A stretch of DNA of 64,000 nucleotides from Microvirgula aerodenitrificans DSM 15089 (GTDB lineage Bacteria; Pseudomonadota; Gammaproteobacteria; Burkholderiales; Aquaspirillaceae), in contig NZ_KK211072.1 in the NCBI RefSeq assembly GCF_000620105.1, positions 102,919 through 166,918 on the forward strand. The letters run 5' to 3'. Below, in pieces: positions 27,073-35,751 of this stretch. The notes beneath the pieces are model-generated. The model was given only the letters and a program-made list of their open reading frames with translations. It did not search any database and was not told the DNA's origin. Position 1 is the stretch's first letter; every line of letters begins with the position of its first letter. The translations under genes and the position numbers were made by a program.

Positions 27073-27996
27073 ATGCGACTGGACAATTTCGACATCCGCC
27101 TGCTGCGGGTGTTCATGACCATTGCCGATTGCGGCGGTTTCTCTGCCGCGCAGGCGCACCTCGGGCTGAGCCAGTCGGCGATCAGCAACAAGATGCACGA
27201 CCTTGAAACCCGGATGGGGCTGCGCCTGTGCGAGCGTGGCCGCAGCGGGTTCAGGCTGACGGCCGAAGGCGAGCGCATCTACGAGGAAACCCGGATCCTG
27301 CTCGGACTGATCGACCAGTACGAGGACCGGGTCGGGCAGATCCGCCACGTGCTGTTCGGCCATGTCCGCATCGGCATCATCGACACGCTGGCGACCAACC
27401 CGGAGTGCCGGCTGGCCGAGAGCCTGCGTCAGTTCTGCCATGATTTTCCGCAGGTCAATGTCTCGGTCACGGTCATCGACTCGATGGATATCGAGTCCCT
27501 GCTGCTGCAGGGCCGGCTCGACCTCGGCATCACCTCGTCCGAGAAGGACATGCCGGGCCTGTCCTACGACCGGCTGTTCGTCGAGCGGCAGTGCCTGTAC
27601 GCGTCGCCGGAACATCCGGTATTTGCGCTGGGCAAGGAGGTGCTGGACAAGGGTGATGTGCAGGCGTTCGCCGTGGCCGGACGCGGCCAGTCGCACTTCA
27701 TCACCCCGCTCGAAGCCGGCTTCAATACCCGCGCGGTGTCCGCCCATATGGAAGGCACGGTGTTCCTGCTGCTGTCCGGTGAATTCATCGGCTATCTGCC
27801 GAACCACTGCGCGAAGGTCTGGGTCGACCAGGGGCGCCTGCGGCAACTGCCGGCGCCGGCGCTCGAGTACTCGCCGGCCTTTGCCCTGACCCGGCCGCGC
27901 TATGGTATCCGCTCGCAGGCGGCGGACCGTCTGTCCGAGGCGATCCTGGCCAGCCACTTTTCGCACCCGCAGGCGGCCGACGACGCTGCAAATTAA
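27073..27996 (+). CDS. LysR-type transcriptional regulator
   Basis: 307 aa. N-terminal HTH (FDIRLLRVFMTIADCGGFSA, LGLSQSAISNKMHDLETRMG) and effector-binding domain from about residue 95 (VRIGIIDTLATNP). Target unknown; the upstream ornithine module is the nearest same-strand candidate. It is followed by a palindrome ACATAC/GTATGT (28000-28017) and an intrinsic terminator. Confidence 0.9.
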   Translation: MRLDNFDIRLLRVFMTIADCGGFSAAQAHLGLSQSAISNKMHDLETRMGLRLCERGRSGFRLTAEGERIYEETRILLGLIDQYEDRVGQIRHVLFGHVRIGIIDTLATNPECRLAESLRQFCHDFPQVNVSVTVIDSMDIESLLLQGRLDLGITSSEKDMPGLSYDRLFVERQCLYASPEHPVFALGKEVLDKGDVQAFAVAGRGQSHFITPLEAGFNTRAVSAHMEGTVFLLLSGEFIGYLPNHCAKVWVDQGRLRQLPAPALEYSPAFALTRPRYGIRSQAADRLSEAILASHFSHPQAADDAAN

Positions 27997-28035
27997 TATA
28001 CATACAAGAATGTATGTGTTAAAGTGGCTTCGCAC

Positions 28036-30435
28036 TCAAAGCAGGAACACGCTGTTCCCCATGCCTTGCGTTGCCTCTTCTGGATTCATGCCCGCCCCGT
28101 GCGGGCATCTTTTTGCCCGTTTCCGGCCGCCGGTGTGGCTGCGGCCAGTGCCTGGACTGCCGCAAAATCCAGCGCGTCCAGTGCGGCGCGAACCGCTTCG
28201 ACAAAGGAGCGCGCTTCCGGACAGCTGCAGGTCATCAGCACGATCCAGTCCTCGATATCGGTGATCAGGCCGGCTTCGGCCATCTGCGCCAGTTCGCGCA
28301 GCCGCGGCTCGGGCGGCAGGACATGCGAGGGCGGGGGGGGGGACCGCCGGCATGGCCGGCGGGGGCGGCAGGTCGATCTGCATGGTGCGGGCGCTGCTGT
28401 CGGCGGCACGGCACGGGATGGCGAAATGGAACTGGCTGCCCTGGTCCGGGGTGCTGTGCAGGGCCAGCGTGCCGCCCATGTACTGGATGATGCGCCTGGA
28501 GATGAACAGGCCGAGGCCGGCGCCGCCATGGTTGCGCTGCAACTGGGCGAAGGCCTCGAAGATATGGGCCTGCTTCTCCGACGGGATGCCGACTCCGGTA
28601 TCGCTGACCGAGATGCCCAGATGCGGTTCGCCGTTGTCGTATTCGATACCGACCCGCAAGCGGATTTCGCCGTCGTGGGTGAACTTGGCCGCGTTCGACA
28701 GCAGGTTCAGCAGCACTTGCTGCAGCCGGTAGCCGTCGAGCATCAGCGTGTCCGGGATATCGTCGGCATAGTCGAGGATGAAGGTGTTGTGCTGCTGCGC
28801 GGCCAGAATGTGCGCGTACTGCGAAATGTGGTTGATCAGGTCCGGCAGGCGAAGCGGTGCCGCGTCGATGCTGAGCGGATGCAGCTCTCCCTTTGCGTAC
28901 TCGAGCAGTTCGTCGATCAGGCCCAGCTGGTAGGACGCGCTGTGGGCAATGGTCCGGGCGTGCGCGGCCAGCTCCGGAGGCGAGCCGTCCTGCAGCAGGC
29001 GTGCATAGCCGCTGATGGTGACCAGCGGGGCGCGCAGATCGTGGCTGATATAGGCCAGGATGCGGGTCTGGTCGTCATGGGCGGTCCGCGCTTCGGCCAG
29101 GGCCTGGTTCAGCGCCGAGGTCTGCCGGTCCACTTCCTTCTGCAGCCGGTCCTTTTCCTGGATATGCCATGACAGCAGCAGCGCCTGGGCTTCGGCACGC
29201 TCGGCGCGCATCCGGTTCACCCAGGCGGCCAGAATCGCCAGCATGAAGGCCATGATCACGATGGCGACCAGCGGTGTGTAGTTGATGTCCGGCAGCCAGC
29301 GGCGGGTACTGCCGCCGAGCTCCAGCGCGCGGATCAGGATGCCGACGACGGACACCATGAAAAAGGAAATCACCAGCCAGGCCGTGCCCGGCATGCGCTT
29401 GATGAACAGCAGGCCGACGGCCACCAGCAGCATGCTGGTGACCAGTGGCGTGTAGATGCTGATTTTCGCGATCAGATAGTAATCGCCGAACAGCGACATC
29501 AGCGCAATGCCGACAAACAGCATGGCAGTGCCGATAAAGACACTGGCCCAGGGCAGCGAGATTTTCTCCCGCCGGCACAGGAAGTACAGGTAGGCGATGA
29601 TGAAGGTTGCGGTCAGCGCACCGAGGCAGGCATTGGCCTGATATCCCCACGCGGTCACTTCCGGCCACAGATACTGTTTCGCATAGCCGCGGTACGATGC
29701 TTCGTACAGCAGGAAGACGGCGCAGGTCACGCCCTGCAGGCCGAACAGCCAGTCGCGCGAGAACAGGCACAGGAACAGCGAGTAGATGCACAGGACGACC
29801 AGGCCACCCAGGTTGATCCCGTCCAGCAGCGCTTCCAGGCTGCCGCTGGCATGCAGCGTCCCGGGTGTGGTCAGGACGGCATCCATGCCGATCGAGGTCG
29901 GGCTCTTGACGCGAATCCAGATCTGCGCGCGCTGGTGGGCGGCCAGTTCCAGGCTGAGGCCGGGCATGCGTTCCGGCGCATATGACCAGTGCTGCTCGCT
30001 GTTGGGCACGGCGAGGCCGGCCCGGGTTTGCGACCAGTGCCCGTCCTGCTCGACATGGAAGGTGACGTCGGCGAGGCGCGGCGACAGGAACATCAGCCGC
30101 AGGGACTGCGGGAGCGGACGGTCATTGACCACGCTCAGCCGCAGCCACCAGGCCGAGCGGGTGAACCCGGGGCGCAGCAGATCGGTCGTGGCCGGGACGA
30201 AGTCACTGGCGCGGGAACGAACCCCGGCCAGATCCAGCTGCGCATCGGGATCTTTCAGCACGTCCAGATACGGGGTCAGGCTGAGCGGCCAGTCGCTGCG
30301 CTGTCCCAGTCGCAGCTCGCCCGCCTGCGCAAACGGCAGCCAGAACAGCAGGCACAGCAGCAGCATCCATCCGCCGGTGTATGACGCTGGCCTTGTCGTG
30401 GACAACGGTGGCGGACCTGGGCGGAGGGTAGGCAT
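28036..30435 (-). CDS. Sensor histidine kinase (7TMR-DISM type), C-terminus out of frame at a G10 tract
   Basis: 799 aa as read. Signal and 7TMR-DISM extracellular domain (about 35-190), seven membrane helices (about 200-410), a short coiled coil, HisKA with His465 in ISHDLRAPLVTIS, and a HATPase domain (NLLSNAAKF, DTGVGIPSEKQ, GGAGLGLFISRR). Near residue 698 the gene crosses ten C on the coding strand (28333-28342). Beyond it the current frame gives low-complexity Arg/Gly-rich sequence. One base fewer restores a normal tail (RLRELAQMAEAGLITDIED) ending at 28086, about 782 aa. Catalytic domains are intact either way. Phase variation or a homopolymer sequencing error are the two explanations. 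Confidence 0.88.
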   Translation of the reverse strand: MPTLRPGPPPLSTTRPASYTGGWMLLLCLLFWLPFAQAGELRLGQRSDWPLSLTPYLDVLKDPDAQLDLAGVRSRASDFVPATTDLLRPGFTRSAWWLRLSVVNDRPLPQSLRLMFLSPRLADVTFHVEQDGHWSQTRAGLAVPNSEQHWSYAPERMPGLSLELAAHQRAQIWIRVKSPTSIGMDAVLTTPGTLHASGSLEALLDGINLGGLVVLCIYSLFLCLFSRDWLFGLQGVTCAVFLLYEASYRGYAKQYLWPEVTAWGYQANACLGALTATFIIAYLYFLCRREKISLPWASVFIGTAMLFVGIALMSLFGDYYLIAKISIYTPLVTSMLLVAVGLLFIKRMPGTAWLVISFFMVSVVGILIRALELGGSTRRWLPDINYTPLVAIVIMAFMLAILAAWVNRMRAERAEAQALLLSWHIQEKDRLQKEVDRQTSALNQALAEARTAHDDQTRILAYISHDLRAPLVTISGYARLLQDGSPPELAAHARTIAHSASYQLGLIDELLEYAKGELHPLSIDAAPLRLPDLINHISQYAHILAAQQHNTFILDYADDIPDTLMLDGYRLQQVLLNLLSNAAKFTHDGEIRLRVGIEYDNGEPHLGISVSDTGVGIPSEKQAHIFEAFAQLQRNHGGAGLGLFISRRIIQYMGGTLALHSTPDQGSQFHFAIPCRAADSSARTMQIDLPPPPAMPAVPPPALACPAARAAAARTGADGRSRPDHRYRGLDRADDLQLSGSALLCRSGSRRTGRAGFCGSPGTGRSHTGGRKRAKRCPHGAGMNPEEATQGMGNSVFLL
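28088..28114 (+). terminator. Intrinsic terminator after the LysR gene
   Basis: ATGCCCGC/GCGGGCAT with a 5-nt loop is followed by CTTTTT on the plus strand. It overlaps the last codons of the in-frame version of the divergent histidine kinase, whose stop would lie at 28086. Confidence 0.8.
28333..28342. repeat. G10 homopolymer in the histidine kinase gene
   Basis: Ten consecutive G on the plus strand. With nine or twelve the conserved kinase tail is in frame; with ten it is not. Runs of this length slip readily during replication and switch genes in Neisseria. Confidence 0.85.
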
Positions 30436-30605
30436 GCGAGGACAGGGGCTGGGGCGGCGATGGCAGACGGACGATCGTCACCGGGGCCGGGGAGGGCAAT
30501 GAAGGCATTTCCAGCAGGAAACAGCCGAATGGCAAAAATCATAGCATGAAACAGCCGGGTTTCAGCATGCCTGCGGCGTACCCGCTCCGGCCGGACCGGG
30601 CCGCA

Positions 30606-31553
30606 TCAGCGCTTGGGACCGAACACCGACTTTGGCGCCCTGCCATAGAAACGCGCGAAAGCAGCGCTGAAATTGCTCGGATGCTCATAGCCGACCTCGT
30701 AGGCGACTTCGGCCACCTGGCGCCCGGTCTCCAGCAGCGCCCAGGCTTTCCGCATCCGCAGTTCCAGTTGCAGTCGCAGCGGACTTTGCCGGAAGCGGTG
30801 GCGGAAGCCGGAGCGCAGCTTGCTCTCGCTGAGGCCGACCGCTGCGGCGAGGTCGCTGATGCCCATGTAGTGGCCGTTGTGCATTTCCAGCAGGCGCCGG
30901 GCTTCGTCCAGCTTGTCGGCATCGCGCTGGCGGAGACGCGGGGTGTGCCTGTCCTGTGACAGATCCAGATGGCGCAGTTGTTCCGCCAGCAGGCTGAGCA
31001 CGTGGATATGGGTCTGCAGAATGTCCGGCGCTGGTTCGGATGCCTGCCACAGCAGGGCATTGGCGTGGGCGAGGCAGGCCGGCGAGGTGGGCCGGTACGC
31101 GAGTTGCCGCACGCCGCTGCGGCTGTCCAGCAGCTTCCGGCAGCCATGATCGTCGGGCAGGTAGTGTCGCAGCATGCGTTCGCCGACCAGCAGCCGTATC
31201 TGCCGGACACTGTGGTCGTGGCGGTAATGGCGCTCGCCATGGCTGCTGAGAAAACTCGAGACCGTGGTGTGACCGCTGCGGAACGACAATTCGGTGCCGC
31301 AATGTCCGCGGAATTGTGACTCGCCGGTCAGGCCCAGCGTGATGGCCAGCACCGGGCGTTCCAGTTGCTTGCGGCTCTCTTCCACCAGATCCCGCTGCGG
31401 CCGGTAATGGGTGCGCAGCAGGCTGAAATCCGGCGCGATGCCGAGGCAGTCGGTGTGGCACTCGCCCAGTTCTTCCGGCAGGCGGAGCCTGACCCAGCCT
31501 TGCTGCTGTCGCTCGCTGCCATGCGCTTCGTTCGCCATGATCCGGTATGACAT
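30606..31553 (-). CDS. pdtC: AraC-family regulator, PchR/PdtC-like
   Basis: 315 aa. N-terminal effector region resembling siderophore-responsive PchR proteins, C-terminal AraC HTH pair from about 210 (ISDLAAAVGLSESKLRSGFR, VAEVAYEVGYEHPSNFSAAF, RFYGRAPKSV). Proteins of this type activate siderophore genes when the ferric siderophore is present. It is divergent from the sulfur-transfer biosynthetic operon and shares a Fur-box-bearing intergenic region with it. Assignment to PdtC rests on context. Confidence 0.85.
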   Translation of the reverse strand: MSYRIMANEAHGSERQQQGWVRLRLPEELGECHTDCLGIAPDFSLLRTHYRPQRDLVEESRKQLERPVLAITLGLTGESQFRGHCGTELSFRSGHTTVSSFLSSHGERHYRHDHSVRQIRLLVGERMLRHYLPDDHGCRKLLDSRSGVRQLAYRPTSPACLAHANALLWQASEPAPDILQTHIHVLSLLAEQLRHLDLSQDRHTPRLRQRDADKLDEARRLLEMHNGHYMGISDLAAAVGLSESKLRSGFRHRFRQSPLRLQLELRMRKAWALLETGRQVAEVAYEVGYEHPSNFSAAFARFYGRAPKSVFGPKR

Positions 31554-31887
31554 GTTGTCTCCCTGCCCGCCTGTGTCCGGGCTGTTCGCATATGAGATAT
31601 TTCAATACGCACACAAACGATATCAATAATCATTATCTTTAGTGCGTACTATCCTGTGTGTCTGCTGGATAACGCCGCAAGTGCTGGCACACGGTGCGGC
31701 GTCGCTTGCTGCATGCGAAGGGAAAGGGCAGGTACCACCATAGGCGCTTATTGCGGCGCCGGTACGGGATTGCCGCATTCCGGCGCGAACGAAAGCGATA
31801 GATGTCGCGCTGAAATCGATATTCACATCCCTCTGGCTGCGGATGAAAATAATTCTCATTGATCAATCGGAACTGGAGACGGGCACG
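31554..31887. promoter_or_regulatory. Divergent control region of the siderophore-like cluster with two Fur boxes
   Basis: GATATCAATAATCATTATC at 31619-31637 matches the 19-bp Fur consensus at 16 positions and lies 66 nt before the AraC-family gene. TGAAAATAATTCTCA at 31844-31858 matches the 7-1-7 Fur motif at 12 of 14 specified positions and lies 30 nt before the MoeZ-like gene. Iron-bound Fur should shut off both directions. The rest of the region holds no gene. Confidence 0.85.
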
Positions 31888-33051
31888 ATGATACTGCCGC
31901 CACTGGTTGCACCGGACGCCACGCTGTCCAGTGCCGAACTCACCAGCTACAGCCGTCACCTGCTGATGCCGGGGTTCGGGCCGGACGGGCAGCGACGGCT
32001 GAAGCACAGCCGGGTGCTGGTGATCGGCGCCGGCGGACTCGGTTCCCCGGTCCTGCTCTATCTGGGGGCCGCCGGCGTCGGCACGCTGGGGGTGATCGAT
32101 TTCGACGTGGTCGAAGCGTCGAATCTGCAGCGCCAGATACTGCACGGGGTCGCCGATATCGGCCAGCCGAAAACCGGGAGTGCCGTCCGGGCGCTGCGGG
32201 AACGCAATCCATGGATTCATGTGCGATCGCATCGCGAACGGTTCGATGCCGGCAACGCGCGGGCCCTGCTCGCCGACTATGACCTGGTGGTGGACTGCAG
32301 CGACAACTTCGCCTCCCGCTATCTGGTCAACGACAGCTGCGTGCTGGCCGGCAAGCCCTATGTGTGGGGGGCCATTTTCCGCTTCGAAGGACAGGTGTCG
32401 GTGTTCTGGGAACAGGCGCCCGGCGGTGCCGGACCGAACTACCGCGACCTCTATCCGTCGCCGCCATTGCCGGCCCGTACGCCATCCTGCGCGGAAGGGG
32501 GGGTGCTCGGGGTGCTGTGCGGAACGATCGGCACCCTGATGGCCACGGAGGCGATCAAGCTGATTACCGGCATCGGCACCAGCCTGCTGGGGCGCCTGCT
32601 GATCTATGACGCTCTGGACATGAGCCTGCGCTGCCTGCCGCTGAGGCGCGCCCCGCAGCGCGAGGCCGTGACCGGCCTGGGCGAGTATCCGGCCGGGCGC
32701 GGCGCGGCTGGCGAAGGCGATGCGCCGGTGCCGTCGCTCCGCGCGCAGGAATTGCAGCAACTGCTGGCCCGCCACGAGCCGGTTGTGCTGATCGATATCC
32801 GGGAGCGGTTCGAGTGGGACATTGTCCGCATCGACGGCGCGCGCCATATCCCGCGAGACGAGCTGATCCGCCAGGACGTGCTGGAGACGCTGGACAAGTC
32901 CGCCGCCATCGTTCTGCACTGCAAGCATGGTCTGCGTTCGCGCCAGGTGCTGCGCGACATGCAGGGGCACGGCTTTCGCAATGTGAAACACCTCGACGGC
33001 GGCATCATCGCCTGGATCCGGGACGTCGAGCCCGGACTGCCTTGCTACTGA
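31888..33051 (+). CDS. pdtF: MoeZ/QbsC/PdtF-like adenylyltransferase-sulfurtransferase
   Basis: 387 aa. N-terminal ThiF/MoeB domain with ATP site VLVIGAGGLGSPVLLYLGAA and Cys201 in TPSCAEGGVLGVLCG. C-terminal rhodanese domain (about 283-385) with persulfide Cys345 in LHCKHGLRSRQVL. Such fusions adenylate the C-terminal Gly of a ThiS-like carrier and load sulfur as thiocarboxylate. GGAGACGGGCACG precedes the ATG at 31888; an ATG at 31843 overlaps the Fur box and is unlikely. It is followed by JAMM and carrier genes, as in thioquinolobactin (qbsCDE) and PDTC clusters. Confidence 0.93.
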   Translation: MILPPLVAPDATLSSAELTSYSRHLLMPGFGPDGQRRLKHSRVLVIGAGGLGSPVLLYLGAAGVGTLGVIDFDVVEASNLQRQILHGVADIGQPKTGSAVRALRERNPWIHVRSHRERFDAGNARALLADYDLVVDCSDNFASRYLVNDSCVLAGKPYVWGAIFRFEGQVSVFWEQAPGGAGPNYRDLYPSPPLPARTPSCAEGGVLGVLCGTIGTLMATEAIKLITGIGTSLLGRLLIYDALDMSLRCLPLRRAPQREAVTGLGEYPAGRGAAGEGDAPVPSLRAQELQQLLARHEPVVLIDIRERFEWDIVRIDGARHIPRDELIRQDVLETLDKSAAIVLHCKHGLRSRQVLRDMQGHGFRNVKHLDGGIIAWIRDVEPGLPCY

Positions 33052-33140
33052 ACGGAATGCACTGCGCATCCGATTCCGCCCTGAGGGCGGGACGACCGCG
33101 CGACCGGATGGCCCGTGGCCATCGGCAACAGGGAGGAAAC

Positions 33141-33617
33141 ATGATGTTGATCATCCATCAGCGACTGGCTGACGCCATTGTCCGCCAGGCACTGGCCGAC
33201 CATCCCCTTGAAAGCTGCGGCGTGCTGGCCGGTCCGGCCGGTACCGGCGTGCCGACCCGATGCATTGCGATGGACAACGCCGCGCGGTCGGAGTGCTTTT
33301 TCCGCTTCGATTCGCACCAGCAGTTGCGGCTGGCGCGCGACATGGCGCGGCTGGGACAGGAAACCGTGGCGATCTACCACTCGCATACCGGCAGCCATGC
33401 CTACCCGAGCCGCAGCGATATCGACTACGCGACCGATCCGGCCCTGCATTACCTGATCGTGTCCACCGATGCCGGGTATCCACCCGGGCTGCGCAGTTTT
33501 CGCATCGGCAACGGTCACGTGGTCGAGGAGCGGATCGCTGCGGTATCCGCCTATCGCGATGTCCGGTTCAACCATGGCCTCGACACCGGCGATACCAGAC
33601 CGGCCACCGCTGCCTGA
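33141..33617 (+). CDS. pdtG: JAMM/MPN+ metalloprotease (QbsD/PdtG/Mec-like)
   Basis: 158 aa. Complete JAMM zinc motif: Glu24 (PLESCGVLAG), His80-x-His82, Ser90 and Asp93 in YHSHTGSHAYPSRSD. Family members trim residues after Gly-Gly of a sulfur carrier (QbsD) or release product from the carrier (Mec). GGGAGGAAAC precedes ATG 33141. Between the activating enzyme and carrier genes. Confidence 0.93.
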   Translation: MMLIIHQRLADAIVRQALADHPLESCGVLAGPAGTGVPTRCIAMDNAARSECFFRFDSHQQLRLARDMARLGQETVAIYHSHTGSHAYPSRSDIDYATDPALHYLIVSTDAGYPPGLRSFRIGNGHVVEERIAAVSAYRDVRFNHGLDTGDTRPATAA

Positions 33618-33655
33618 ACGGCGATCCGGCCACCTTCACTTTCCAGGAGAACGAC

Positions 33656-33928
33656 ATGGACATCACTGTCAGCATTCCCGCGCTGCTGCGCCCGCTGACC
33701 CGCGATCGCGGACAGATCGTCGCTCACGGATACACCGTGGGTGAACTGATCGAGAATCTCGATGCCTGCTATCCGGGTATCGGGCCGGGGCTGATGGCCG
33801 GCGGCGCGGTGCACGGTTTCATCAATCTGTATGTCAACGACGACGATATCCGTTTCGCCGCCGGGCTGGCGACCCCGCTGCAGGCCGGCGACCACGTGAC
33901 CATCCTGCCTGCCGTGGCCGGGGGGTGA
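33656..33928 (+). CDS. pdtH: ThiS/MoaD-like sulfur carrier protein
   Basis: 90 aa beta-grasp protein ending HVTILPAVAGG and stop. The C-terminal Gly-Gly is the site of thiocarboxylate formation. Unlike the QbsE carrier, no residues follow the Gly-Gly, so no trimming is needed. CCAGGAGAACGAC precedes the ATG. The last codons form a G6 run reaching the stop. Confidence 0.93.
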   Translation: MDITVSIPALLRPLTRDRGQIVAHGYTVGELIENLDACYPGIGPGLMAGGAVHGFINLYVNDDDIRFAAGLATPLQAGDHVTILPAVAGG

Positions 33929-33933
33929 CGGGA

Positions 33934-35751
33934 ATGGTCGCTCGTCTGCTGAACGGATGCACGCTTGCCCTGTGCACTCCGCCACCTGCACTGGCGGCCT
34001 TTGCCGGCCGGCTCGACTACCAGGCGCGACGTCTGGGGCTGCGCCGCGTCGACGATGGCGTCAGGCTGGCTGGCGGCCTCGGCTTTACGCTGCACACGCC
34101 GTTCACGGCACCGGTTTGCTGCGACTGGCTGAGTCAGGGCGGCGGGCATGGACATGCGGCCGGCGAGGCCCTGCTGCAGGCGGCGTCCGGGCTGATGTCG
34201 GTGCATGGCCGCGCTGGCGGCGCCCCGCGCCTGCTCGGTGTCGATTACGTGTCGACGCTGGCCAGCGTGCTGGCGCTGAACGGTGCGCTCGCCTGCGCCG
34301 TGGGCCAGTGGCGCGGCGGCCGTTTTCCCCGCTGCGACGGGTCGCTGCTCGGGGCTGCGCTGCTGGCGGTCGGCCAGTACCTGGCCGATGCCACGGCTCC
34401 GGATCAGGACGGGCTGGCCCCGGCCGTACCGGGCGAGGCGGCGGCCCATCCGCCGTTCGTGTCCGCCGACGGCATGCGTTTCGAACTGGAGGCGCTGGAG
34501 GCCGGCCCATGGCTGCGATTCTGGCGGTCGGCTGGCGTGGCCGCCGACGTGGCCGGGCAGGGCTGGCAGACATTCCAGTGGCGCTATGCCCGGGCCATGG
34601 CGCAGCAGCCGGCGCCGCTGCCGGCTGCTGCCGCGGCGCTGCCTTTCGCCAGCCTGTGCGAACTGGCGCGGGCGGCCGGCATCGCCCTCAGTCCGCTGCG
34701 CACGCTGGCCATGCGGGCCGGCGACGCCGCCGAGATCGAACTGAGGCGGCGGGGGCCATGGGCGTTCGCCTTCCCGCCGGCGGCGCCCCTGCCGCCGGAT
34801 CCGGGCCGCGCCCCCGCCGCGCTGCCGCTGGAGGGGCTGGTGGTGCTGGAGTCGTGCCGGCGCATCCAGGGGCCGCTGGCCGGTCATCTGCTGGCGATGC
34901 TCGGTGCGCGGGTGATCCGCATCGAACCGCCCGGCGGCGATGCGCTGCGCGGCATGCCGCCGCTGGCCGGCGGCTGCTCGGCGCGCTTCGATGCGCTGAA
35001 CCGGCTTAAAACCGTGATCGAGATTGACCTGAAGTCGGAAGCGGGGCGCCGCGAGCTGAAGGCACGGGTTGCCGGGGCCGATGTGTTCCTGCACAACTGG
35101 GCGCCGGGCAAGGCCGCAGCGTTCGGGCTGGATCGCGACGACCTGCTCGCGCTGAAACCGACGCTGGTATATGCCCGGGCGGCGGGCTGGGATGACGATG
35201 CCGACCCCGGATTGCCAGGTACCGATTTCATGGCCCAGGCGCATACCGGCGTGGCTGACGCGATCGCCTCGGCGTCGGGGACGCGCGGCGGCACGCTGTT
35301 TGCCGCACTGGACGTGCTGGGCGGTGCCGTGGCGGCCCAGGGCATTACGGCGGCGCTGTTCGCCCGGCGAGCCCGTCACAGCGGGGCGCTGGTACGGACC
35401 TCGCTGGCCGGTGCTGCCAGCCTGCTGTGTGCCAGCCCGGCCGATCCCGGTTGCAGCGGTGCCTTTCCCACCGCCGACGGCATGCTGGCGCTGGACTGCC
35501 GCGATGAGGGGGCGCTGGCGCGGCTGGCCGATCTGCTGGGGGGCACACCGGCCGATGGCCTGGCCGTACTTGCCTGCCGTTTGCGGGAGAAGGGCACCAG
35601 CGACTGGCTGCCGCTGCTGGCCGGCGCCGGCATCCCGGCTGCTCGCGTGGTCGAGGACCTTGCCCGGCTGCCCCGGCACCCGCACGCCGGGCCGTTGCTG
35701 GGCGATGGCGGGTATGCGCAGGTCAACTCGCCGTGGCACTTCCCCGCATGA
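33934..35751 (+). CDS. Class III CoA-transferase-like protein (CaiB/BaiF), two-domain
   Basis: 605 aa. The C-terminal half (from about 300) is CaiB/BaiF-like: LEGLVVLESCRRIQGPLAGH, RVIRIEPPGGDALRGMPP, DVFLHNWAPGKAAAFGLDRD and GTDFMAQAHTGVADAIA. The N-terminal half looks like a degenerate second copy. It likely moves CoA onto or off the carboxylic acid to be thiolated. A GTG start at 33925 overlapping the carrier stop is possible; ATG 33934 is used. Its stop overlaps the next start (ATGA). Confidence 0.85.
   Translation: MVARLLNGCTLALCTPPPALAAFAGRLDYQARRLGLRRVDDGVRLAGGLGFTLHTPFTAPVCCDWLSQGGGHGHAAGEALLQAASGLMSVHGRAGGAPRLLGVDYVSTLASVLALNGALACAVGQWRGGRFPRCDGSLLGAALLAVGQYLADATAPDQDGLAPAVPGEAAAHPPFVSADGMRFELEALEAGPWLRFWRSAGVAADVAGQGWQTFQWRYARAMAQQPAPLPAAAAALPFASLCELARAAGIALSPLRTLAMRAGDAAEIELRRRGPWAFAFPPAAPLPPDPGRAPAALPLEGLVVLESCRRIQGPLAGHLLAMLGARVIRIEPPGGDALRGMPPLAGGCSARFDALNRLKTVIEIDLKSEAGRRELKARVAGADVFLHNWAPGKAAAFGLDRDDLLALKPTLVYARAAGWDDDADPGLPGTDFMAQAHTGVADAIASASGTRGGTLFAALDVLGGAVAAQGITAALFARRARHSGALVRTSLAGAASLLCASPADPGCSGAFPTADGMLALDCRDEGALARLADLLGGTPADGLAVLACRLREKGTSDWLPLLAGAGIPAARVVEDLARLPRHPHAGPLLGDGGYAQVNSPWHFPA

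Noticed and set aside
33769-35739. 656-codon minus-strand frame
   Set aside because: Antisense of the CoA-transferase-like gene; Arg/Gln-rich composition typical of GC-rich shadows.
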